A stretch of 64,000 nucleotides of DNA from Mucilaginibacter gossypii. GTDB lineage: Bacteria; Bacteroidota; Bacteroidia; Sphingobacteriales; Sphingobacteriaceae. Under the pieces are notes generated by a model. That model saw nothing but the letters and a program-made list of their open reading frames with translations. It had not been told where the DNA came from and did not search any database. The DNA lies in NCBI RefSeq assembly GCF_900100945.1, contig NZ_FNCG01000006.1, forward strand, positions 186,001-250,000, in the 5' to 3' direction. The position numbers were made by a program, and so were the translations under genes. Positions within the stretch are counted from its first letter, which is position 1; each line of letters opens with the position of its first letter. Of the stretch, positions 1 to 8,801 are shown piece after piece.

Positions 1-350
1 GCGAGCTATTATCGTCTGATTATGTTGCCGGCAGCATGAACGTAAACCCTGTTCTGGTACGTAAAGAAATGCGCAAATTACGCGTCTGCGGGCTTATTGA
101 AAGCAAGGAAGGTAAAACAGGCGGTTATTGCCTCGCCCTCCCCCCTCAAAAAATAACCCTTGCTGATGTTTATAAAGCTGTAAAACTGCCGCCGGCTTTA
201 GGCCAGGCTAAAAATAAGCCCAACCCTGCCTGCCCTGTCGGTAAGCAAATTGGAGCTCACCTTGATCATTTGGCCGATGAGGTTGAAGCAGCCATTATCA
301 CAAAACTAAGCACCATAACCATTTTTGATTTTGTAAATCAATTTGATTAA
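1..350 (+). CDS. Rrf2 family transcriptional regulator, YwnA-like (5' end outside window)
   Basis: This is the C-terminal two thirds of a winged-helix Rrf2 regulator. The reading frame is open from base 3, ahead of the internal ATG at 36, and encodes ELLSSDYVAGSMNVNPVLVR, the recognition helix region of the family, so the gene starts before the window. The wing (GGYCLALPP) and the 'ITLADVYKAV' helix follow. The CX5CX5-7C iron-sulfur cluster motif of IscR is missing; only the NPxCPVG motif typical of YwnA-like members is present. The next gene, 53 bp downstream on the same strand, is a NAD(P)-binding protein, the same pairing as ywnA-ywnB in Bacillus, which suggests a local redox or stress regulator. 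Family call is firm, ligand unknown. Confidence 0.88.
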   Translation, partial: ELLSSDYVAGSMNVNPVLVRKEMRKLRVCGLIESKEGKTGGYCLALPPQKITLADVYKAVKLPPALGQAKNKPNPACPVGKQIGAHLDHLADEVEAAIITKLSTITIFDFVNQFD

Positions 351-403
351 AAAAATTTAAAACAAACTGTAACAAATTTAATTACAATATAAAAGCAAAA
401 ACA

Positions 404-1045
404 ATGAAAATCGCATTAATTGGAGCCACAGGTTTTGTAGGCAAAGCCGTTTTAAACGAAGCGTTACAACGTGGATACGAGGTAACTGCTATAGCCCGTA
501 ACCCGAAAACAGATATTGAAAACCCTAAATTAACACTTAAAACTGCCGATGTATATAACGTTGATGAGTTAACCGAAACATTGAAAGGGCATGATGCTGT
601 TATAAACTCATTTAACGCCGGCTGGGGTAACCCTAACCTGTACAATGATTTTATTAAAGGGTCAGAGGCTATACAACAGGCCACTAAACAAGCTGGTGTA
701 AGCCGCCTGTTGGTTGTAGGCGGTGCAGGCAGCCTTTTTATTACTCCGGGCGTACAATTAGTTGACAGCCCTCAATTCCCTGCCGAATGGAAAACAGGCG
801 CCACAGCGGCCCGCGATTACCTGAACATCATCAAAAAAGAAGAAGATTTAGACTGGACCTTCCTGAGCCCGGCTATACACCTGCATCCTGGCACCCGCAC
901 AGGCGTATACCGTATCGGTACGGATGAGCCTGTGTTTAATGACAAGCACGAACACGAAATTTCGGTTGAAGATTTGGCAGTTGCTATATTGGATGAACTG
1001 GAAAACAACCAGTTTGTGAAAAGAAGGTTTACTGTGGGATATTAA
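404..1045 (+). CDS. NAD(P)H-binding atypical SDR, YwnB-like
   Basis: A 213-residue single-domain Rossmann protein. The N-terminal IGATGFVGKAVLNEA is the glycine-rich GxxGxxG nucleotide-binding loop, followed by an Arg (ARNP) that usually favours NADP(H). The 'VVGGAGSL' strand and 'WTFLSPA' segment match NAD(P)H-binding (NmrA/SDR a5-like) oxidoreductases. There is no signal peptide, so it is cytosolic. It lies just downstream of the Rrf2 gene on the same strand and is probably controlled by it. The substrate is not readable; quinone or NAD(P)H sensing roles are known in the family. Confidence 0.85.
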   Translation: MKIALIGATGFVGKAVLNEALQRGYEVTAIARNPKTDIENPKLTLKTADVYNVDELTETLKGHDAVINSFNAGWGNPNLYNDFIKGSEAIQQATKQAGVSRLLVVGGAGSLFITPGVQLVDSPQFPAEWKTGATAARDYLNIIKKEEDLDWTFLSPAIHLHPGTRTGVYRIGTDEPVFNDKHEHEISVEDLAVAILDELENNQFVKRRFTVGY

Positions 1046-1092
1046 TCAGAACCATGATTTGCAGGATTTTAGGATTCCCCTGATAGAAAGTA

Positions 1093-1127
1093 AAAAGCTT
1101 ATGAAGTTTTATTCTTCATAAGCTTTT
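1093..1127. terminator. bidirectional Rho-independent terminator
   Basis: A perfect 14-bp stem (arms 1093-1106 and 1114-1127) with a 7-nt loop and A/T-rich flanks lies between two convergent genes (ends 1045 and 1177), so it can stop transcription in both directions. Confidence 0.8.
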
Positions 1128-1176
1128 CTTTTTGCTACAATAAATCAGGCCATCGTAAAATCCTACGAATCAAGGT

Positions 1177-2031
1177 TCATTTAATAAACTTAGCAGCTAC
1201 CCATTCCTTATCTTTTTTATGGGTAATGTATTTCAGGCCATACTTGCGGGCTTCGTCGGTAATGATATCCAGGTCTGGCGATTCATAGAAACCACTGAAG
1301 TAAATCTCGCCATCGGTCTTTAACGCTTCAGCATAACGCGGCATCTGGTCGATAAGGATATTACGGTTAATGTTAGCCAGGATAGTATCATATTGCTCGT
1401 TGGGGATAACTTCTTTTGACCCGCAAAGTGGTTTGATATTACCCACATTATTCAAAGCCGAATTTTCGATAGTACTTTCATAACAAACCGGGTCGTAATC
1501 AATGGCGGTGATATCGTCGGCACCCAGTTTGGCTGCCATAATAGCAAGGATCCCCGTACCGCAGCCCATGTCAAGCACTTTTTTACCGGCAAATTCATTT
1601 TCAAGCATCAGCCCCAGCATCATAGCTGTGGTTTGATGATGCCCGGTGCCAAACGCCATTTTAGGGTCAATAACAATCTCATAATCAAACTCAGGCTTTG
1701 GTTCATGAAAGGTTGCCCGTACATAAATCTTATCCCCTATCTCTATAGGTTCAAAATTACTTTCCCATACCTCGTTCCAGTTTTTCTGCGGAATGAGCAT
1801 TATCTCGTAACTAAAAGTAAACAGGTCTTTATAGGGTAAAAGTTGTGCATCAAGCGCCTGCTGGTCAAAAACATCTTCGGGAATATAAGCTTTAAAGCCA
1901 AGCTCAAGCTCTTCAAAAGTATCAAAACCTATCTCACCCAAAGCATTTATCAGCAGGTCTTGCTGGTAATCTTCGGTAGTGATGGTGGTAAAAAACAGTT
2001 CGTAGTAATTCATTTTGATTTTTTTCGTCAT
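1177..2031 (-). CDS. prmA: ribosomal protein L11 methyltransferase
   Basis: A 284-residue SAM-dependent enzyme that trimethylates ribosomal protein L11 in the cytosol. The N-terminal substrate-recognition domain (residues 1-95) precedes the methyltransferase fold. The diagnostic MAFGTGHHQTT block is at 125-135, the SAM loop DMGCGTGIL at about 154-162, and the catalytic-loop block LANINRNIL further on. Length is normal for the family. A second possible ATG 18 nt downstream (MNYYELFF) fits the usual start of Bacteroidota PrmA better, so the first six residues are uncertain. A small membrane-protein gene lies 37 nt upstream on the same strand. Confidence 0.95.
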   Translation of the reverse strand: MTKKIKMNYYELFFTTITTEDYQQDLLINALGEIGFDTFEELELGFKAYIPEDVFDQQALDAQLLPYKDLFTFSYEIMLIPQKNWNEVWESNFEPIEIGDKIYVRATFHEPKPEFDYEIVIDPKMAFGTGHHQTTAMMLGLMLENEFAGKKVLDMGCGTGILAIMAAKLGADDITAIDYDPVCYESTIENSALNNVGNIKPLCGSKEVIPNEQYDTILANINRNILIDQMPRYAEALKTDGEIYFSGFYESPDLDIITDEARKYGLKYITHKKDKEWVAAKFIK

Positions 2032-2068
2032 TAACCTTCACCAGGAATCCGGTCAGCCGGCAGAGAAT

Positions 2069-2539
2069 TTAAGCGGCAGCTTCAGGTTCAGCCGGCTCGC
2101 TATCTGCGCTTATCCTCTTCCTGTCGAGCAAATACAGTACAACAAAGTTAACAATCCAGTAAACAGCTTGTATTTCGGTCATATACCACCAAAAACTAAA
2201 CAGGGGGCTATATCCATCCTCGGGCAACCATATAATATAGCTTAGGGCACCGGCAAATAATATACAAACCAGGGCAATGCAGCTTCCGGCAATAAAGCGC
2301 GCCGAAGCTCCTTTATGTTTAACCCAATTCCAAAGTGGTATGATGATCAGGTACTGGGTGAGGACTCCATCTGCAAGCAATAAGGTCCAAAAAAGGCTGA
2401 AGTAGGCCATGAGGCTATACAGGTTACCATTACCAATTTCGCCAATGCGCATAGGGTGATCGGGCATATTGAGGTATACAACCGCCCAAAACACGCCAAA
2501 ATCGACCAAAACGGGTAAAAGAACTTTTAAAAGCTTCAT
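2069..2539 (-). CDS. small integral membrane protein, unknown function
   Basis: A 156-residue protein that I do not recognise. It has four hydrophobic stretches, at about residues 5-25, 42-70, 82-105 and 118-140, which suggest a four-helix inner-membrane protein, with an acidic Ala/Glu/Pro tail (SADSEPAEPEAAA). No catalytic or metal motif is visible. It sits between tpiA and prmA, all on the minus strand, so it may be cotranscribed with prmA, but the repeat element just upstream (2547-2670) probably separates it from tpiA. Confidence 0.7.
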   Translation of the reverse strand: MKLLKVLLPVLVDFGVFWAVVYLNMPDHPMRIGEIGNGNLYSLMAYFSLFWTLLLADGVLTQYLIIIPLWNWVKHKGASARFIAGSCIALVCILFAGALSYIIWLPEDGYSPLFSFWWYMTEIQAVYWIVNFVVLYLLDRKRISADSEPAEPEAAA

Positions 2540-2546
2540 GCTTCTG

Positions 2547-2670
2547 TTAGATTTGAGACGTGAGATATGAGATTTGAGAGTTTATTTTTCATAAACAGCG
2601 CAACCCTTTTTCTGTTTGAAATTATGTTTGCGCATTTTCTCATATCTCATATCTAAAATCTCATATCTAA
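2547..2670. repeat. imperfect inverted-repeat element built of 'gagatatgaga' words
   Basis: Arms 2547-2579 and 2638-2670 (33 nt each, about 28 of 33 positions complementary) are made of reiterated words such as gagatatgagatttgag. The element fills nearly the whole gap between the small membrane-protein gene and tpiA; its right end is 2 nt from the tpiA stop codon (2673-2675). It could act as a terminator for tpiA. Confidence 0.6.
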
Positions 2671-2672
2671 TA

Positions 2673-3437
2673 TTAATTAAACGTTTTAACAATATCCGTA
2701 AAATCGCGCGATTTCAAAGAAGCACCGCCGATAAGGCCGCCATCAATATCAGGCTGAGCAAACAGTTCGGCAGCATTGGTTGGGTTGCAGCTACCGCCGT
2801 ATAAAATGGTAGTAGCATCAGCAACTTCCTGGCTATACTTAGCGGCAATTTCTTTACGGATAAATTCGTGAATTTCCTGTGCTTGTGCCGATGTAGCAGT
2901 TACACCTGTACCAATAGCCCAAACCGGCTCATAAGCAATAACCAATTTAGCAAAAGCTTCAGCATCAAGGTGAAAGATGCCATCTACCAACTGAGTTTTG
3001 ATCACATCAAAATGTGTATTGGCTTCACGCTCCTGCAAGGTTTCGCCAATGCAGAAGATAGGGCGAAGATCATTTTTTAAAGCAGTATCCGTTTTTTTGG
3101 CAAGCAAAGCATTGGTTTCGCCAAAATACTGGCGGCGTTCTGAGTGACCAAGGATCACATAAGCGGCACCGGTAGATTTAATCATCTTAGCAGAGATCTC
3201 ACCTGTGTAAGCACCTTTTTCTTCCTGGTGGGCATTTTGTGCACCAACAGCAATTTTGCTATAACCCTTTGACAATTGCACCAGGCTATGAATGTGGATG
3301 AACGGACTGCAGATCACTGCTTCCTGCGTGCCGGTAGCCTCATCTTTTACCATGTTGATGATCTCTGAAAATAAAGCTAAACCTTCATTATAATCAAGGT
3401 TCATTTTCCAGTTTCCGGCAACGATTTTCTTTCTCAT
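2673..3437 (-). CDS. tpiA: triosephosphate isomerase
   Basis: A 254-residue TIM barrel that interconverts dihydroxyacetone phosphate and glyceraldehyde 3-phosphate in glycolysis and gluconeogenesis. All key residues are present: Lys11 in GNWKMN, electrophile His98 in ILGHSERR, catalytic base Glu170 in AYEPVWAIGTG, the mobile loop 6, and the phosphate-binding YGGSCNP and GGLIGGASL segments. Length and start (MRKKIVAGNWKMN) are standard. It lies on the minus strand and is flanked on both sides by inverted-repeat elements, so it is probably monocistronic. Confidence 0.98.
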   Translation of the reverse strand: MRKKIVAGNWKMNLDYNEGLALFSEIINMVKDEATGTQEAVICSPFIHIHSLVQLSKGYSKIAVGAQNAHQEEKGAYTGEISAKMIKSTGAAYVILGHSERRQYFGETNALLAKKTDTALKNDLRPIFCIGETLQEREANTHFDVIKTQLVDGIFHLDAEAFAKLVIAYEPVWAIGTGVTATSAQAQEIHEFIRKEIAAKYSQEVADATTILYGGSCNPTNAAELFAQPDIDGGLIGGASLKSRDFTDIVKTFN

Positions 3438-3459
3438 GATTTTATTATTTTATTTATTA

Positions 3460-3548
3460 GTGAATGGTTGATTGGGTTGATTAGGTGAGTAGTTCATAAA
3501 GTTCAATTAAATGGTGATATTACCCCACTCACCTAATCAACCACTCAC
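3460..3548. repeat. inverted-repeat element with the 'gattaggtgagtggttgatt' word
   Basis: The right arm (3527-3548) pairs with a left arm (3460-3490) that holds the same sequence interrupted by a short duplication (ttgatt). The element occupies the gap between the glmU-like gene and tpiA and ends 5 nt from the glmU-like stop codon. The same word occurs as a tandem repeat at 42291-42336. Confidence 0.6.
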
Positions 3549-3553
3549 AAAAA

Positions 3554-4738
3554 TCAAAACTGCCTATACTTCTCCGTCTGTTCAAATATGGCTGTTAATA
3601 AATTCTGTTCGATTTCATCAAAATCACGGTGATCGCGGCGGTCGAATACTTTCTGAGCGGTTTCAAACATTTTATTGATCAAATAAACTTCGAAGCCCTG
3701 CGCGCCTCCCCATGAAAAGTCGGGCACAAAGTTACGCGGAAAACCTGCCCCAAAAACATTGGCCCCTACCCCTACTACTGTACCGGTATTAAACATGGTA
3801 TTGATCCCGCTTTTTGCATGATCGGCCATAATGAGGCCGCAGAATTGGAGGCCCGTTTTACGGAAACGTTGTGTACTGTAATCCCAAAGTTTTACTTCGG
3901 CGTAGTTATTCTTCAGGTTTGAATTGTTTGTATCAGCACCGATATTACACCATTCGCCTAAAACCGAGTTGCCAAGGTAGCCTTCGTGACCTTTTGAGGA
4001 ATATCCCCAAATTACCGAATTATTTATTTCGCCCCCAACCCGGCAATACGGCCCAACGGTGGTAGCACCATAAATCTTAGTCCCCATTTTCACCTGCGAA
4101 TGTTCGCAAATAGCAAATGGCCCGCGGATATGGGTACCTTCCCAAATTTCGGTATTAGCCGAAAGGTAAATCGGTCCGTTAGTCGTATTAAATGTCGAAC
4201 ATTCGGCAACAGCACCTTCTTCAGCAAAAAAATCATCACCTATAATAACATTGGTTGAACTGACAGCCGCGCTTGTTCGTCCTTTAGTAAGCAGTTGAAA
4301 ATCTTTACGAAGCTCAATGTCATTCTTTCTGAAAATATCTTCAGGGTATTTGATCGATAAAAAAAGGTTAGAATAGTTTATCACATCGCCAAAATCAGCA
4401 TTAGCGTCAAAACTTTCCGCATCCGGGGCATTAAGTTTAACGGCTATTAACTGATCATTGTATTTAAGCGCCTGCCCGGTTTGTAGTTTATCAATTGCTT
4501 CAACCAGGTTTTCATCCGGACATATAGCGCCATTGATAAAAACGTTATCAGCCTCAATATTTACCGGGAACTTAATCTTTAAGTAATCAAGCGTTTGAAA
4601 AGAATAAGCGCTTTTTAAATGCCTGGCCCATTTTTCGGCAATGGTAAGCATCCCGATACGAAGATCGGCAACCGGCCGGGTATAGGTAAGCGGTAACAGC
4701 GTATGGTGTGCGTTATCGTCAAAAAGGATAATTGCCAT
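3554..4738 (-). CDS. GlmU-like sugar nucleotidyltransferase/acetyltransferase (Bacteroidota type)
   Basis: A 394-residue protein of the alternative GlmU family found in Bacteroidota, proposed to make UDP-N-acetylglucosamine from glucosamine-1-phosphate for the cell wall. The N-terminus (MAIILFDDNAHHTLLPLTYT, then RPVADLRIG) is the family's nucleotidyltransferase start. The C-terminal half is a left-handed beta helix (hexapeptide repeats with 'IRGPFAICEHSQVKMGTKIYG' type rungs). The frame stays open upstream to 4855 but that would overlap rpmE; the ATG at 4738 gives the conserved start. Function is from family knowledge; substrates could also be another sugar phosphate. Confidence 0.88.
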   Translation of the reverse strand: MAIILFDDNAHHTLLPLTYTRPVADLRIGMLTIAEKWARHLKSAYSFQTLDYLKIKFPVNIEADNVFINGAICPDENLVEAIDKLQTGQALKYNDQLIAVKLNAPDAESFDANADFGDVINYSNLFLSIKYPEDIFRKNDIELRKDFQLLTKGRTSAAVSSTNVIIGDDFFAEEGAVAECSTFNTTNGPIYLSANTEIWEGTHIRGPFAICEHSQVKMGTKIYGATTVGPYCRVGGEINNSVIWGYSSKGHEGYLGNSVLGEWCNIGADTNNSNLKNNYAEVKLWDYSTQRFRKTGLQFCGLIMADHAKSGINTMFNTGTVVGVGANVFGAGFPRNFVPDFSWGGAQGFEVYLINKMFETAQKVFDRRDHRDFDEIEQNLLTAIFEQTEKYRQF

Positions 4739-4748
4739 GGCGCAAAAA

Positions 4749-4780
4749 TAAAAAAAGTCCCGACTGCAAAGCCGGGACTT
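4749..4780 (-). terminator. Rho-independent terminator of rpmE
   Basis: An 8-bp GC-rich stem (arms 4755-4762 and 4773-4780) is followed on the minus strand by a T-run. It lies between the rpmE stop and the next start codon at 4738, so it separates the two genes' transcripts or attenuates the second. Confidence 0.8.
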
Positions 4781-4802
4781 GTAAATATTAATTAAACAAA
4801 AA

Positions 4803-5051
4803 TTACTTTTTGTTGTAACGTGAGCGGAATTTGTCAATACGACCTGCAGTATCAACCAGTTTCATTTTACCGGTGTAGAACGGGTGGGAAGTGTGAGAAA
4901 TCTCTAATTTAACCAATGGATATTCGTTACCATCTTCCCATTTAACGGTTTCGCGGGTATCGATGCAAGATTTAGTGATAAAAGAGTAGTCGTTTGACAT
5001 ATCTTTAAATACAACTAACCTATAGTTTGATGGATGCAGATCTTTTTTCAT
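4803..5051 (-). CDS. rpmE: 50S ribosomal protein L31, type B
   Basis: An 82-residue L31 of the zinc-free type B: it starts [11 protein letters not shown] and lacks the CxxC pairs of type A. The segments 'FYTGK' and '[10 protein letters not shown]' are characteristic. It acts in the large ribosomal subunit at the intersubunit bridge. The gene is followed by a clear terminator. Confidence 0.95.
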   Translation of the reverse strand: MKKDLHPSNYRLVVFKDMSNDYSFITKSCIDTRETVKWEDGNEYPLVKLEISHTSHPFYTGKMKLVDTAGRIDKFRSRYNKK

Positions 5052-5292
5052 TATATTATATAAACTTACCTTCTGTACTTTACTTAAAAGAGGTGCAAAT
5101 GTAATAATAAAAGTGAAAACTGGAAAAGCAAATTAAAAATAAAATCAACCAGATAAGATGCCTATCAATTTACTTTAAATTTATATTTAGGGAAACAGTC
5201 TCCCTGCACTATTTGATAGCTTTTTAACGATAGCTACAATAAAACCGACTGTTTGTTGTTGTAATAATCAAACTTGAACCATATCCACATAC

Positions 5293-6402
5293 ATGAATAA
5301 TAAAAGATTTGTTCCCGCTTTATTACTTATTGCAATTTCAACTTCTGTAGCATTATTTAGCTGCAGTAAAGATAAACCAGCCCCAGCCACGGATGACAAC
5401 CCCAAATTAGAAAATCTTCCGGGACATACTTATACCCTGGCAGGTAATGGCACGTATGGATATGTTGATGGCCTAAGAGCAAATGCAGCACTCAATAATC
5501 CTAATGGTGTAGCGGTAGACGCCGCCGGCAATCTGTATGTTACCGACCAGGGCAACAATGCTATCCGCAAAATTACGTCCGAAGGCATTGTAACTACGCT
5601 GGCGGGCGGGACGGGGGACGGACTGGTTAACGGCCCCGCCAAATTGGCAAAATTTAATAATCCGATAGGTATTGCGCTCGACTCGAAAGGGAATACTTAT
5701 GTTACCGATTTTGGCAACAACGTAATTAGAAAAATAGCAACCGACGGCACTGTGAGTACATTTGCTGGTTCGGGAGTAATAGGCTTTAACGATGGAAAAG
5801 GCCCGTTAGCAACCTTTAATGGCCCGGCGGGAATAGCAATTGACCACGCCGACAACCTGTATATAACAGATAATCATAACATTATCAGAAAAATTACGCC
5901 ATCACAGGATGTTACAACATTTGCAGGCAATGTGCATTCGGGTCCCGGTTTTGCAGACGGAACAGGTTCAGAAGCCAATTTTCGGTTACCGGAAGGCTTA
6001 GCTATTGACGGTGCAGATAATATTTATGTAGCCGATTATAGTAATAATATGATCAGGAAAATAACCCCCGCCGCGGTAGTTACAACAGTTACCGGCAAGC
6101 TTGCACCCGGATCTGACAACGGTGCTTCAACATCGGCAACCTTCAACGGGCCTCTGGGTGTAGCTGTAGATAAAAACGGAAACATATATGTAACCGATAA
6201 CCTAAGCTTGATTAGAAAAATAGCAGCAAGTGGCGAGGTAACTACGTTTGCAGGCACAAAAGAAAGGGGCTTTTATGATGGTGCAAACTTACAGGCCAAA
6301 TTTAACGATCCCCATGGCATAGCGGTAGATGCCAGCGGTAACATATATGTTGGCGACGAACAAAATGCCAGGATCAGGAAAATTATCCCACCTGCAAAAT
6401 AA
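5293..6402 (+). CDS. NHL-repeat beta-propeller lipoprotein
   Basis: A 369-residue secreted lipoprotein. The signal peptide (residues 1-24) ends in a lipobox, LFSC. After a short Pro/Asp linker there are six NHL repeats, each with a 'P.G[IV]A[IV]D..GN.Y[IV].D..N..IRKI' pattern, enough for a single six-bladed propeller. Such proteins bind ligands or partners at the cell surface; no catalytic motif is visible and the ligand is unknown. It is convergent with mce, the stops being only 13 nt apart. Confidence 0.88.
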   Translation: MNNKRFVPALLLIAISTSVALFSCSKDKPAPATDDNPKLENLPGHTYTLAGNGTYGYVDGLRANAALNNPNGVAVDAAGNLYVTDQGNNAIRKITSEGIVTTLAGGTGDGLVNGPAKLAKFNNPIGIALDSKGNTYVTDFGNNVIRKIATDGTVSTFAGSGVIGFNDGKGPLATFNGPAGIAIDHADNLYITDNHNIIRKITPSQDVTTFAGNVHSGPGFADGTGSEANFRLPEGLAIDGADNIYVADYSNNMIRKITPAAVVTTVTGKLAPGSDNGASTSATFNGPLGVAVDKNGNIYVTDNLSLIRKIAASGEVTTFAGTKERGFYDGANLQAKFNDPHGIAVDASGNIYVGDEQNARIRKIIPPAK

Positions 6403-6415
6403 TATCGATTAAAGT

Positions 6416-6820
6416 TTAAATTTCCTGGCACAACTCTACCAACACCCCATTAGTACTTTTGGGGTGCACAAAGCAAACCAGTTTATTATCCGCGCCTTGC
6501 TTAGGCTTATCATTTAACAAAACAAAACCCTCATTTTTAAGGCGTTTCATTTCAGCTTCAATATCATCTACCTCAAAAGCTATATGATGAATCCCCTGGC
6601 CTTTCCTGGCTATAAACTTAGCAATGGCACTATCATCATTAAGAGCCTCGAGCAGTTCAATTTTGTTCGGCCCGCTTTGCAGAAAGGCGGTAATCACATG
6701 TTCGCTCTCAACAGTTTCGGTTTTGTATACCGGTGTGTTCAACAGTTTAGCGTAAATCTCGCCTGCTAATTTAACACTGTTAACTGCTATCCCAATGTGC
6801 TCCACTTTGTTCATGTCCAA
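6416..6820 (-). CDS. mce: methylmalonyl-CoA epimerase
   Basis: A 134-residue vicinal-oxygen-chelate fold protein that interconverts the (R) and (S) forms of methylmalonyl-CoA in the propionate/succinate pathway. Paired beta-alpha-beta-beta-beta units are visible; the metal ligands are likely His8 (VEHIGIAV), His78 or His79 (GIHHIAFEV) and Glu129 (VLVELCQ). Length is typical. The start may be Met3 (MNKVEHIG) rather than Met1. The mutase genes are not in the window. Confidence 0.92.
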   Translation of the reverse strand: MDMNKVEHIGIAVNSVKLAGEIYAKLLNTPVYKTETVESEHVITAFLQSGPNKIELLEALNDDSAIAKFIARKGQGIHHIAFEVDDIEAEMKRLKNEGFVLLNDKPKQGADNKLVCFVHPKSTNGVLVELCQEI

Positions 6821-6890
6821 ATATTGTAAATTATTGGTCAGCTTTGGTTATTTGCGAAGGATTTTAGCTGAATTTCAATAAAAACTTGCG

Positions 6891-6898
6891 TATCTTTG
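6891..6898 (+). promoter_or_regulatory. candidate -7 element for iscS
   Basis: TATCTTTG matches the Bacteroidota primary-sigma -7 consensus TAnnTTTG and lies 27 nt ahead of the iscS ATG. No clear TTTG -33 element is seen at the expected spacing, so this rests on the -7 box alone. Confidence 0.35.
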
Positions 6899-6924
6899 TT
6901 TTGTTAATATATTTCAAAAGAACT

Positions 6925-8136
6925 ATGAATATCCCAATTTATTTAGATAACAATGCAACTACACCGATGGACCCAAGGGTACTGGAGGCTATGTTACCAT
7001 ATTTTAATGAAAAATTTGGTAATGCAGCAAGCCGTAACCATGCGTTTGGCTGGGTTGCAGAGGAGGCGGTTGATTACGCACGCGAACAGGTAGCCAAATT
7101 GATAGGCGCATCTGAAAAAGAGATCATCTTTACCTCTGGTGCTACAGAATCAGATAACCTTGCTATTAAAGGGGTGTTTGAAATGTACAAAGATAAAGGT
7201 AACCACATCATAACTACTGTTACAGAGCATAAAGCTGTACTTGATGCCTGCAAACACGTTGAAAAACTGGGCGGCAAAGTAACTTATTTGCCAGTTAAAG
7301 AAGATGGTTTGGTTGATCTTGCAGCTTTAGAAGCGGCAATGACGCCTGAAACCATCCTGGTATCGATTATGTATGGCAACAATGAAATTGGTGTTATTCA
7401 GCCAATTAAAGAAATTTCGGCTATTGCCCACAAACACGGCGCATTATTTATGACCGATGCTGTACAGGCTGTAGGTAAGATTCCTGTTGACGTTAATGCT
7501 GATGGTATTGATCTTTTGGCTTTATCAGCACACAAAATATACGGCCCTAAAGGTGTTGGTGCATTATATGTACGCCGTAAAGGACCAAGGGTTAAAGTTA
7601 CGGCCCAAATGGACGGTGGCGGTCACGAACGCGGTATGCGTTCAGGTACCCTTAACGTACCGGGTATTGTTGGCTTAGGTAAAGCATGCGAACTTTGCGG
7701 CCAGGAAATGGAAAGCGAAGCAAAACGCCTTTCAGCTTTGCGCGATAAATTGCAATCGGCTTTAACCGTATTGGAAGAAAGCTATGTAAACGGTAACGTT
7801 GAACACCGCTTACCACATGTAGCCAACATTTCATTTAAATATGTTGAAGGTGAAGGCTTGATGATGGCTATGAAAGATTTGGCTGTATCATCAGGTTCGG
7901 CTTGTACATCTGCTTCATTGGAGCCATCATACGTATTGAAAAGCTTAGGCCTGTCTGATGACCTGGCACACTCTTCTATCCGGTTCGGCTTAGGTCGTTT
8001 CACTACCGAAGAGGAAGTTGATTACGCAATTGAAGTAACCAAAAAAGCGGTTACCCACCTGCGCGACCTTTCACCACTTTGGGAAATGTTTAAAGAGGGT
8101 ATCGACCTTAACTCAATTGAGTGGGCAGAACATTAA
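6925..8136 (+). CDS. iscS: cysteine desulfurase
   Basis: A 403-residue class V PLP enzyme that takes sulfur from cysteine and passes it to IscU. Visible are the N-terminal YLDNNATTP, the His102 region (TVTEHKA), PLP Lys204 in [10 protein letters not shown], and the catalytic-loop Cys327 in [14 protein letters not shown], the form of group I IscS/NifS. The frame extends 39 nt further upstream, but the ATG at 6925 gives the family's normal start. It heads an iscS-iscU-iscA set; hscA, hscB, fdx and iscR are not adjacent. Confidence 0.95.
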   Translation: MNIPIYLDNNATTPMDPRVLEAMLPYFNEKFGNAASRNHAFGWVAEEAVDYAREQVAKLIGASEKEIIFTSGATESDNLAIKGVFEMYKDKGNHIITTVTEHKAVLDACKHVEKLGGKVTYLPVKEDGLVDLAALEAAMTPETILVSIMYGNNEIGVIQPIKEISAIAHKHGALFMTDAVQAVGKIPVDVNADGIDLLALSAHKIYGPKGVGALYVRRKGPRVKVTAQMDGGGHERGMRSGTLNVPGIVGLGKACELCGQEMESEAKRLSALRDKLQSALTVLEESYVNGNVEHRLPHVANISFKYVEGEGLMMAMKDLAVSSGSACTSASLEPSYVLKSLGLSDDLAHSSIRFGLGRFTTEEEVDYAIEVTKKAVTHLRDLSPLWEMFKEGIDLNSIEWAEH

Positions 8137-8211
8137 TTTAATTTCGGATTTGGGAGGTTCGATTTCGGATTTTTCATTTCAGATACAAAAAATAAATATT
8201 ACGAGTTTAAA

Positions 8212-8248
8212 TTATTCAATAATTCACTAACTCACTAATTCAATAACT
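8212..8248. repeat. low-complexity 'attcactaactcactaattc' microrepeat
   Basis: Between iscS and iscU the words ttcaataattcac, taactcac and taattcaataac repeat the theme att(c/a)actaa. It ends only 8 nt before the iscU start. No stable hairpin is evident. Confidence 0.45.
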
Positions 8249-8256
8249 AAAAGACA

Positions 8257-8670
8257 ATGGCATATTCAGATAAAGTAATCGATCACTACACTAACCCCCG
8301 CAATGTGGGCACTTTGGATAAAAGCAGCCACAAAGTAGGTACCGGTTTAGTTGGTGCACCTGAGTGCGGCGACGTAATGCGCCTGCAGATCCAGGTTGAT
8401 GATAACAATGTTATCACCGATGCAAAATTTAAAACTTTCGGTTGCGGTTCGGCAATCGCTTCTTCATCATTAGCTACTGAGTGGCTTAAAGGTAAAAGCA
8501 TTGATGACGCTATGAAAATCGATAACATGGATATCGTTGAAGAGCTTGCCCTTCCACCGGTAAAAATCCACTGCTCGGTGTTAGCTGAAGACGCTATCAA
8601 AGCAGCGATCAATGATTTCCGCGTAAAAAACGGCTTAGCGCCAATTGAAAGCGAAAAAGTACACCACTAA
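8257..8670 (+). CDS. iscU: iron-sulfur cluster scaffold protein
   Basis: A 137-residue scaffold on which new Fe-S clusters are built with sulfur from IscS. The three ligand cysteines are Cys37 (PECGD, with Asp39), Cys63 (FGCGSA) and Cys106 (IHCSVLAED). The HscA-recognition LPPVK motif (99-103) is present, although no hscA is nearby. It follows iscS by 120 nt on the same strand. Confidence 0.96.
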   Translation: MAYSDKVIDHYTNPRNVGTLDKSSHKVGTGLVGAPECGDVMRLQIQVDDNNVITDAKFKTFGCGSAIASSSLATEWLKGKSIDDAMKIDNMDIVEELALPPVKIHCSVLAEDAIKAAINDFRVKNGLAPIESEKVHH

Positions 8671-8677
8671 AAAAGAC

Positions 8678-8725
8678 TTTAAGATGCAGGAGTCAAGAAA
8701 ACAAGACTTTTTCCTGTATCTTAAA
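8678..8725 (+). other. intercistronic hairpin between iscU and iscA
   Basis: Arms 8678-8691 and 8712-8725 form a 14-bp stem with one G-T pair, followed by a short T-rich stretch. It may be an attenuator or a terminator that lowers iscA relative to iscU. Confidence 0.55.
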
Positions 8726-8801
8726 TTTTAATTAGTGTGATACGTAAGAGAAGGCTGAAAAATCCTGGCTCTTGATTCTAACAATCTTGATTCTTTTTAA
8801 A

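Noticed and set aside
3554..4855. Full open frame of the glmU-like gene starting at 4855
   Set aside because: It would overlap rpmE and its terminator, and the conserved family start is MAIILFDD at 4738.
5052..5292. A ribosomal-protein leader RNA upstream of rpmE
   Set aside because: I could not fold a convincing conserved structure, and known L31 leaders are from other phyla.
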